Of a DNA stretch of 64,000 bases, positions 46,199 through 64,000 are shown piece by piece. Below the pieces are notes generated by a model. It ran no database searches. It worked only from the letters and a program-made list of their open reading frames with translations, and was not told the origin of the DNA. The DNA is from Brevundimonas pondensis. Lineage in GTDB: Bacteria; Pseudomonadota; Alphaproteobacteria; Caulobacterales; Caulobacteraceae. Each line of letters begins with the position of its first letter. The first letter of the stretch is position 1. Location of the stretch: NCBI RefSeq assembly GCF_017487345.1, contig NZ_CP062006.1, forward strand, positions 1,122,001 to 1,186,000, in the 5' to 3' direction. Both the position numbers and the translations under genes were made by a program.

Positions 46199-48142
46199 TC
46201 AGCGACGGCGAGGCGACAGGATGTCGCCCAGCCGGTCCGGCGTGCCTTCGATGCGCTCCAGATGCGGGTAGCGCAGGCCGTCGTGGTAGTCGAAGCGGAC
46301 GGTCTTGAAGACGTCGCCGTTCTTGAGGATCAGCTCGATCGGATCGGTCGATCCCTTGGCGGCGGTGACGGCGTCCTTCAGCGTGTCGGCCGAGGCGGCG
46401 CGGCCGCCGACGGCGACCACTTCCCAGCCGGAGGTGAGCCCCTGCTCGAAGGCCGGACCACCCCACAGAACCGAGGTGATCTTGTTCGCCTTGTTCATCA
46501 TGAAGCCGAGCGAATAGGTGAAGTCGTTGCGGCCCAGTTCCTTGTAGAGCGCGCCCATGTAGCCGGACGGCTGCTCCTTGAAGACCAGGCGGTAGCCACC
46601 GCGCTCGATGCCGTCCAGCGGGCCGCGCGAGGTCGGGCCGACCGCGTCCAGGCGCTCGCGCAGGAAGGCGGGCCAGTTGTTGGCCTGGACCCCGTTCAGG
46701 GTCGAGGTCACGGTGTCGAAGGTGTAGGGTGCCGGGTTCCAGTTCCCGTCCTCGACGCCGAAGAAGGCCTTGGCGAAGTCGTCGAGCGACTTCCTGCCGC
46801 CGGTCTGCTCGCGGATCAGGGTGTCGGCGTCCAGCCAGATCAGCGAGCCCTCGCGGTAGTAGTCTTCGCTGCGCTGGTAGCTGCCCCAGGGCTGCGGACG
46901 GCGCTGGCTGATGATTGGGTCGTTGGTGGTGTCCTGCATGGCGCGCCACTGGCGGCCGGGGATGTTCTGGAAGCTGGCGGCGGTCATGGCCAGGACGTCC
47001 AGCGCCTGTTGCTTGTTCATCAGGCCCGCGCGGGCGGTCAGGACCAGACCCCAGTACTGAGTCTGGCCCTCATAAACCCACAGCAGGGAGTTCTGCAGCG
47101 GCTCGTTGAGGTTGGGCGTCATCTGGTCGGCGGGGCGGCGCCACTTGCCATTCCAGCTGTGGGTGTATTCGTGGCCCAGCAGGTCGCGGTCGGCCAGGGT
47201 GTCTTCGCGGTCGGTGAAGTACTTCGGATCGACGCTGTTCTCGGACGAGCGTTGATGCTCCAGGCCGATGCCCCCCAGTTTGTCCGTCACGGCCAGCAGG
47301 AAGTCGTAGTGGTTGAAATGGCGGGCGCCGAACAGGCGGTCGGCCTGGGCCACCAGGTTGCGGTGCAGCTGGATATGCTCGTCGCTGGCCTCCAGCATCT
47401 TGGCGGTGTCGGCCACGACGTTGAGGCGAACCGGCGAACGGCCGCCCGGATCGAGGTCGATCTGGCGATAGTGCTGACCGGCGAAGACGGGGCTGTCGGC
47501 CAGGTGGTCCAAGGTGATGGGAGCGAATGTCGCCAGGCCGTTCTCGAAGCTGATGGTGTCAAGGCCTGCGCCGTAGTTCCAGCCGGCGGGCAGTTTCAAC
47601 GTCGGCTTGAAGGTGATCTGACGCGAGTAGTAGCCCGCCGGATAGAGCAGGGCCTTCTCCCACTGGATGTTCAGCATCTCGGGCGTGACGACGACGCGAC
47701 CCTGATTGCCTTCGATCGGGGTCAGCCACTGGAAGGCGACCTCGATCTGGCTGACGCCGGCGGGGACTTCGATCTGATAGGCCCAGGGCTGGACCGTGTT
47801 GCGCACCCACTCCAGCCGCTGGCCGTTGGCGGTGAAGGTCAGGCCGCCGACGTTGGCGACGGGACCGGCGGGGCTGTGGTTGCCGGGCAGCCATTGCGGA
47901 TAGAGCAGGACCATCGGCCCGGCCTGGGTCACGGGAATGGTCTGGCGTACTTGAATCAGCCGCCGGTCGATGTCGGTGGCGTCCACGTCGATGCTGATGA
48001 CGCCGGGATAGGCGACATCGCGCGGGGCCGGGATGGGCGTCAGGGTCACGGGCAGGGCGGGCGCGCCCACCTGAGCGAGCGCGGGCGCGCCCATTGAAAT
48101 CAGCAGGGCGGCGGCGCTGACGGCCAGGGCGAAACGCTTCAT
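46199..48142 (-). CDS. M61-family metallopeptidase (first of a tandem pair)
   Basis: About 647 residues with signal peptide MKRFALAVSAAALLISMGAP. The zinc motif is HEYTHSWNG and the third ligand lies in VYEGQTQYWG; the C-terminal PDZ-like region (WGGPAFEQGLTSGWEVVAVG) is similar to the neighbour. It shares domain order with the gene at 44160 throughout. The start at 48142 begins the signal peptide; a longer frame upstream has a non-signal N terminus. Substrates are unknown. Confidence 0.9.
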   Translation of the reverse strand: MKRFALAVSAAALLISMGAPALAQVGAPALPVTLTPIPAPRDVAYPGVISIDVDATDIDRRLIQVRQTIPVTQAGPMVLLYPQWLPGNHSPAGPVANVGGLTFTANGQRLEWVRNTVQPWAYQIEVPAGVSQIEVAFQWLTPIEGNQGRVVVTPEMLNIQWEKALLYPAGYYSRQITFKPTLKLPAGWNYGAGLDTISFENGLATFAPITLDHLADSPVFAGQHYRQIDLDPGGRSPVRLNVVADTAKMLEASDEHIQLHRNLVAQADRLFGARHFNHYDFLLAVTDKLGGIGLEHQRSSENSVDPKYFTDREDTLADRDLLGHEYTHSWNGKWRRPADQMTPNLNEPLQNSLLWVYEGQTQYWGLVLTARAGLMNKQQALDVLAMTAASFQNIPGRQWRAMQDTTNDPIISQRRPQPWGSYQRSEDYYREGSLIWLDADTLIREQTGGRKSLDDFAKAFFGVEDGNWNPAPYTFDTVTSTLNGVQANNWPAFLRERLDAVGPTSRGPLDGIERGGYRLVFKEQPSGYMGALYKELGRNDFTYSLGFMMNKANKITSVLWGGPAFEQGLTSGWEVVAVGGRAASADTLKDAVTAAKGSTDPIELILKNGDVFKTVRFDYHDGLRYPHLERIEGTPDRLGDILSPRRR

Positions 48143-48238
48143 TTCAGGAAGTCCGGAAACAGCCGCGCCCACGCGGCCTGATGCGGGCGCAGACCACAAT
48201 GTGTCGCACCCGGCGTCAAGCCGTATGACGAAGCTGTG

Positions 48239-48760
48239 TCAGCCCGCGGGGTTCACTTCCAGCAGATCGACCGTGAAGCGCAGGACCGAGTTGGCGGGGA
48301 TCTCGGTTCCCATCCAGCGGGGACCATAGGCCAGATCGGCAGGGATGACGAACTCATAGGTCTCGCCGGTGCGCATCAGGGCGACGCCTTCGGTCCAGCC
48401 CTTGATGACGCGGTTCAGGGGGAAGCTGGCCGGTTCATTGCGCGACCAGGAGCTGTCGAACTCGCGCCCGTCGATGAAGGTGCCGCGGTAGTGGACCTTG
48501 ACCGTATCGGTCGCGGTCGGCTGGACGCCATTCGGCTTGGCCTTGCCGACGCGGCGGTACTGTAGGCCCGAGGGCGTGGTGGTCCAGCCGCGCTGCTGGC
48601 CGTTCCACATCAGATAGGCGGCCTGGCCGACCTCCCAGTTTTCCTGGGTGGCGGGGCCTTGGGGGACGACCTGGGCGATTGTGGCGGGCGCCGAGGCGCA
48701 GGCCGACAGGGTCAGGGCGAGGGCGGTGGCGGCGAGCGCGGGCAGGGCGATGCGGTTCAT
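48239..48760 (-). CDS. FKBP-type peptidyl-prolyl cis-trans isomerase, lipoprotein
   Basis: About 173 residues. The start at 48760 opens a lipoprotein signal with LSAC; an N-terminal extension beyond it is not signal-like. The FKBP domain is clear: TDTVKVHYRGTFIDGREFDS, ASFPLNRVIKGWTEGV and LAYGPRWMGTEIPANSVL with VLRFTVDLLEV at the end. It probably aids folding of periplasmic or outer-membrane proteins. It lies upstream of the M61 pair, also on the minus strand, but 96 bp away. Confidence 0.9.
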   Translation of the reverse strand: MNRIALPALAATALALTLSACASAPATIAQVVPQGPATQENWEVGQAAYLMWNGQQRGWTTTPSGLQYRRVGKAKPNGVQPTATDTVKVHYRGTFIDGREFDSSWSRNEPASFPLNRVIKGWTEGVALMRTGETYEFVIPADLAYGPRWMGTEIPANSVLRFTVDLLEVNPAG

Positions 48761-49080
48761 AACGGCTAGGCTTATCACGCCGATCGAAACTGTCACCTGC
48801 CCGCGTTGGGGCCTTTATTTCGCCGGAGATCGGCGTATATATGCGCCTCCCGCAGATTCCATGAATCCCGCGCGAAAGCGCCGAGGCCCGGTTTGTCGCC
48901 CTCCGACCGGAGCGAAGGCGCCGTCCCTTTCCCAAGGGGCGAGCATATTTCAGGCGTCCTGATCCCGTAGCGGGTCGAGGGTGGACGCCGAGAGAACTTA
49001 CGGTCACGGATCGCTGAATGGCGGGCCGTGGCTGCTGCATTGACGTCGGGCCCTTATCGGCTCGCGATTGGGAAAACAGA
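48761..49080. other. Divergent intergenic region before rpoB
   Basis: About 320 nt. It holds a -10-like TATATA (near 48836), the hairpin GATCCCGTAGCGGGTC (48961–48976), and the rpoB leader. The FKBP promoter must also lie here. No gene is seen. Confidence 0.5.
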
Positions 49081-53196
<4,116 letters not shown>

Positions 53197-53295
53197 CCGG
53201 ATCAAGCGCCCTTCCTCGCCCCGGCGGGGGAGGGCGGTCCGCCCGTTCTCCTCTCTGAATGATTTTCGCGGGGCAGCCCCGCAGAAGGAAAAAAG

Positions 53296-57492
<4,197 letters not shown>

Positions 57493-57519
57493 TCCGTTTC
57501 GGACCCTGAGACTGAAGAA

Positions 57520-57549
57520 GGCGGCGCTGGCGACAGCGCCGCCTTTTTC
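57520..57549 (+). terminator. Rho-independent terminator after rpoC
   Basis: Stem GGCGGCGCTG / CAGCGCCGCC, loop GCGA, then TTTTT. It ends rpoBC. Confidence 0.92.
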
Positions 57550-57595
57550 TTGGGTCTTCACCCTCGGGACGGTCGAGAAGGCGGTGGCTGCAGGA

Positions 57596-58630
57596 TCAGT
57601 CGCCGCCGACTCTCAGGCCGCCGACGCTGGCGGAAAAGCCGCTGTTGCGGCGCTCCCCTTCGTTGACGGTGCTGCGCGCGCCCTGGCGCATGTCGACGCC
57701 TGGCAGGTCGCGCAGGTGCGCGCCAGCGCAGCCTGTACCAAGGTTGGAGCCGACACAGTCAGCGGGGCCGACGACCCCCGTGCCGCCGGACAAGGGGCGT
57801 CTTTGTGCTTCATAGCGCTGCATTTCTCGCGCGCCTTCGCGCGCGAAACGGGCGTCGCGTTCAGCATTGCCGCTTCCGGTGATGGGACGTGTGGCGCCTT
57901 CGGCCGCCCGTGCATTGAACCGCTCGTCGCAGATCATGCGTTCGCCGCGCGTCAGGATCTCTCCTGCCGGACACCCTGCGGGAGACACGCGCAGGGCGCG
58001 CGCATTGCGTCCGGCCTGACCCTCGGGCGCGACACGCCAGGCGTCGGACACGCCCTCCACGCCCGAAGCCGCCGCCGGCGGCGCGCCGGGAGCCGGCGCC
58101 GCAATGCGCGGCGCGGGGGGTGAGGGGAGCCCGTCACGTGCTTCATCCTCGTCCTTTTTGCGCGGACGGATCGGCAAGACAGGCGAGGGGGCGGGCGAAG
58201 CGCGTTCGGCGGCGGCCGGCGTCGGTCGAGGGGGCGATGGGCGCGGTCTGAGGCAGGGGGCGCAGCGCGCTCTGAGGGGCAGGTTGAGGCGAGGCCTGGG
58301 GCGACACCTGGGGCGCGGGGATCGGCGCCGAGCGCGGCGGCTCCGTTGCCGGAGTGGAATGGGGAGCGCAGACGCTGTGACAGGCGGCGTCGGCCTCTGC
58401 GGAAGAGGACGCACTCGCGGTTCTGGCGGGATTGGACGCGGTTCGATCTCCAACTGGATGATCGGCGGTTGGGTCGGCAGGGGGAAGGCGTGCTCCTCGC
58501 CCGCCGCCAGAAGAATCATCGGGGCCAGGACGGCGACGTGCAACAGGAACGACGCCCCCGCCAGAAGGGCGCGCTGTGTTCCTGGACGCAGACGCCGACC
58601 CGGCGTGCGGGCCAGAACGGCAAGGCTCAT
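57596..58630 (-). CDS. Hypothetical TonB-like N-terminal, proline-rich membrane-anchored protein
   Basis: About 344 residues as read. A membrane helix near the N terminus (LLAGASFLLHVAVLAPMILL, with a histidine as in TonB) is followed by a proline-rich segment (RPIPPEPRVRPLPQRPTPP) and a C-terminal periplasmic part with four Cys (SPAGCPAGEILTRGERMICD…). From about 58220 to 58350 this frame becomes Arg-rich, while a shifted minus-strand frame reads a more normal Pro/Ala/Gln linker, so two compensating indels are likely. GGGGAG precedes the ATG at 58630. Function not assigned. Confidence 0.6.
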   Translation of the reverse strand: MSLAVLARTPGRRLRPGTQRALLAGASFLLHVAVLAPMILLAAGEEHAFPLPTQPPIIQLEIEPRPIPPEPRVRPLPQRPTPPVTASALPIPLRQRSRRARRRSPRPRCRPRPRLNLPLRARCAPCLRPRPSPPRPTPAAAERASPAPSPVLPIRPRKKDEDEARDGLPSPPAPRIAAPAPGAPPAAASGVEGVSDAWRVAPEGQAGRNARALRVSPAGCPAGEILTRGERMICDERFNARAAEGATRPITGSGNAERDARFAREGAREMQRYEAQRRPLSGGTGVVGPADCVGSNLGTGCAGAHLRDLPGVDMRQGARSTVNEGERRNSGFSASVGGLRVGGD

Positions 58631-59048
58631 AGCGGCTCCCCAATCGTCGTTGAGAATGATGCCAGGGCAAGCGCGACAATATTGCGGCGAGTCTTGCCAA
58701 AAGCGGAACGTTGATCGTTGACGACTGATCTGCCTTCTTCACCGGGCGCGCCATGGGCGGTGGGCGTCGGGCGCGTTCATCGGCGGCCTTGACCTGAGCG
58801 TGGCCAAGGCGTAAACGGCGCGCACTTTCGAGACGTGGGCGGTCCGCCGTCTGTTGAGATCGTGACAATTGAACGGACGGGCTGTGCCCGCCGGAACGCC
58901 CAAAGCGCGCGTTCCGGCTTTTTCGTTTGGCTGTTCCGGCTCGCTCGAAAACAACACCCGGGCGGCGCTTCGGCGCGGTCCAAAAGAAGGCTCATGAGGC
59001 GCCCCGGCCGACAGGCACACGCCTCCATATCGAAAAGAGACTAATCGT
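58631..59048. other. Upstream region of rpsL and of the TonB-like gene
   Basis: About 418 nt. It contains the terminator/attenuator at 58890–58923 and the rpsL leader. Frames open across part of it look like GC-rich shadows and carry no recognisable domain. Confidence 0.5.
58890..58923 (+). terminator. Terminator-like hairpin in the rpsL leader
   Basis: Stem GCCGGAACGC / GCGTTCCGGC followed by TTTTT, 126 bp before the rpsL ATG. No gene ends just upstream on this strand, so it may be an attenuator of the rpsL operon. Confidence 0.6.
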
Positions 59049-59423
59049 ATGCCTACGATCAACCAACTGATCCGCAAGCCGCGCAAGCCCAAGCCCACCC
59101 GTAACAAGGTCCCGGCTCTGGAAGGTTCGCCCCAGCGTCGCGGCGTTTGCACCCGCGTCTACACCACGACCCCGAAGAAGCCGAACTCGGCTCTGCGTAA
59201 GGTCGCCAAGGTCCGTCTGGCCAAGAACGGCTACGAAGCCGTTTGCTACATCCCCGGCGAAGGCCACAACCTGCAAGAGCACTCGGTTGTTCTGATCCGC
59301 GGCGGCCGCGTGAAGGACTTGCCCGGCGTTCGCTACCACATCCTGCGCGGCGTGCTCGACACCCAAGGCGTCAAGGACCGCAAGCAGCGTCGTTCGCACT
59401 ACGGCGCCAAGCGTCCGAAGTAA
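59049..59423 (+). CDS. rpsL: 30S ribosomal protein S12
   Basis: A 124-residue S12 with [17 protein letters not shown] and [17 protein letters not shown]; Lys is present at both positions where streptomycin-resistance changes usually occur. It keeps decoding accurate in the A site. It is first gene of the str operon (rpsL-rpsG-fusA-tuf), 78 bp before rpsG. Confidence 0.97.
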   Translation: MPTINQLIRKPRKPKPTRNKVPALEGSPQRRGVCTRVYTTTPKKPNSALRKVAKVRLAKNGYEAVCYIPGEGHNLQEHSVVLIRGGRVKDLPGVRYHILRGVLDTQGVKDRKQRRSHYGAKRPK

Positions 59424-59498
59424 GCGAAATCGTCTCAGGCCTGCCGGCCTGGACCCTCAGAGATTTTCCCGGCGTCTGTCGGGCACTGCAAGGAATAA

Positions 59499-59974
<476 letters not shown>

Positions 59975-60123
59975 GCGTCTTAAAACCGTCCCCCTTTGCA
60001 TCTATGGGGACGGCGGCGTTCTAGACGATCCGGCGCGGGCGTTCAGACTGAACCGCCCGCGCCGTCATATCCGACACCCATGGGCGCTCGCCGCGTCCGC
60101 GAAGCAGCCCGAAGGCAACTCCA

Positions 60124-62203
<2,080 letters not shown>

Positions 62204-62234
62204 GTCCGTCGTTTCGACGGATGCACTTGAAAAA

Positions 62235-62260
62235 GGGGCGGTTTGATCACAAATCGCCCC
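62235..62260 (+). terminator. Hairpin between fusA and tuf copy 2
   Basis: Stem GGGGCGGTTT / AAATCGCCCC with two G·T pairs and no T run. It may act as a processing or weak termination site within the str operon. Confidence 0.45.
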
Positions 62261-62316
62261 ACCTATCCCCAAACTTAAATGGACCCCCGGTTCGGGGAGC
62301 CTCCAGGAGCTAGAGA

Positions 62317-63506
<1,190 letters not shown>

Positions 63507-63552
63507 TCGATCGATCCGGGTCCCCGGACCCGAACAGTAAGCGTAACAGAGC

Positions 63553-63580
63553 GGCCCTCCGGATCTCCGGGGGCCGTTTT
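63553..63580 (+). terminator. Rho-independent terminator after tuf copy 2
   Basis: Stem GGCCCTCCGG / CCGGGGGCC and TTTT; same structure as copy 1 with one G fewer in the second arm. Confidence 0.8.
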
Positions 63581-63701
63581 GCCGTCCGGACAAAACCTCC
63601 GCCCTTGCAGCGGTCTCTGGTTGAGACAGGCGAAGCGCCGAGGTTGCGGCTGCGACTTCTAAACGGTGTCGAAACCGGCTCGATCTAGAGCAGGCCGGCG
63701 G

Positions 63702-63722
63702 AATGGAACTTGCTGTTCCATT
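63702..63722. repeat. Perfect 8-bp inverted repeat before the last gene
   Basis: AATGGAAC-TTGCT-GTTCCATT lies just upstream of the ribosome site (AAGGAGGAG) of the gene at 63739. It could be an operator or an RNA hairpin near the start codon. Confidence 0.6.
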
Positions 63723-63738
63723 GGAGCAAGGAGGAGCC

Positions 63739-64000
63739 ATGTCCGGCGCACTGACGGTTGAAACTCGCGATCTGGAACGACTGACGGCGGATGAACGCGT
63801 GCAGTGGGCCGCCTGGCAGGCTGCGGACCCTGATCTGGCCAGTCCCTACTTCCGCGTCGAGTTCGCCGAGATCGCGGCGCAGGTCAGCCCGGACAGCGCC
63901 GTAGCCGTGTTCCGGCGCGGAGACGAAGTCGTCGGCTACTTCCCCTTCCAGAAGCGCGGCGGGGCTGTCCTGCCGATTGCTGCGCCGATGAACGACTATC
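63739..64000 (+). CDS. GNAT/FemAB-like acyltransferase (3'-truncated by window edge)
   Basis: The first 87 codons of a gene cut by the window end. The start ([20 protein letters not shown] then [15 protein letters not shown] and [18 protein letters not shown]) resembles the FemAB/CelD-type GNAT group found in polysaccharide or envelope modification (e.g. Caulobacter holdfast modification). GGAGGAG is a strong ribosome site. Substrate cannot be told from the N-terminal part. Confidence 0.7.
   Translation, partial: MSGALTVETRDLERLTADERVQWAAWQAADPDLASPYFRVEFAEIAAQVSPDSAVAVFRRGDEVVGYFPFQKRGGAVLPIAAPMNDY

Noticed and set aside
46262..48097. About 600-codon plus-strand frame over the first M61 peptidase
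   Set aside because: The minus-strand frame has a signal peptide and a complete zinc site; the plus-strand frame has no ribosome site or domain.

Overview
The window is high-GC chromosomal DNA from an alphaproteobacterium, most likely a Caulobacterales member close to Brevundimonas. This is inferred from gene content, codon use, Caulobacter-like gene neighbourhoods (murA–DUF2948–UPF0262–infA–maf, exbB-exbD-tonB, dispersed ribosomal clusters) and a tRNA-His of the divergent alphaproteobacterial type (no G-1, G1·U72, A73). No phage, plasmid, insertion sequence or CRISPR array was seen. Most of the window is housekeeping sequence on both strands with short intergenic gaps.

Layout. 1–3.8 kb: end of murA, then DUF2948, UPF0262, infA, maf, an RNase E/G-like gene and yacG, followed by tRNA-Phe. 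4.4–7.5 kb: exbB-exbD-tonB, an M48 lipoprotein peptidase and tRNA-His. 7.5–15.3 kb: a methyltransferase, a cyclic-nucleotide-domain patatin lipase, a leucine/methylcrotonyl-CoA carboxylase module (beta subunit, hydratase, biotin-carrying alpha subunit) and DUF1489. 15.3–21 kb: MATE transporter, metG, a 2OG-Fe(II) oxygenase, TerC and rlmB. 21.2–22.8 kb: tRNA-Tyr, tRNA-Gly and the first tuf gene. 22.9–26.1 kb: hybrid histidine kinase, tiny lipoprotein and a CNNM/CorC membrane protein.

26.2–35.6 kb is the most coherent functional block: cydDC (minus strand) divergent from cydAB-cydX (plus strand), an unrecognised 38-aa membrane protein, ompW, an oxygen-sensing FNR-type regulator with all four expected cluster cysteines, a hypothetical gene and a flavin-binding-family gene. 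Four FNR-type sites (two perfect TTGAT-N4-ATCAA, two near-matches) lie in the intergenic gaps, so the block reads as a low-oxygen regulon that carries its own regulator.

35.7–63.5 kb holds the transcription/translation core, split into pieces: tRNA-Trp, secE, nusG, rplK, rplA | an insertion (NAD(P)H-binding protein/HxlR pair, PhoU-like/Pit phosphate uptake, Nudix, DUF2059) | rplJ, rplL | DJ-1 protein, two M61 peptidases, FKBP isomerase | rpoB, rpoC | rpsL, rpsG, fusA, second tuf. The window ends inside a GNAT/FemAB-like acyltransferase gene.

Reading frames are unreliable between about 57.6 and 62.6 kb. rpsG, fusA (five indels) and the second tuf are frameshifted although essential, and a proline-rich protein at 58.2–58.4 kb appears to change frame and return. 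Sequence error is the most likely cause. No clearly new multi-gene system was found. The best candidates for something undescribed are the 38-aa membrane protein with its own FNR box beside cydDC, and the divergent pair at 34.5–35.6 kb that shares an FNR box.
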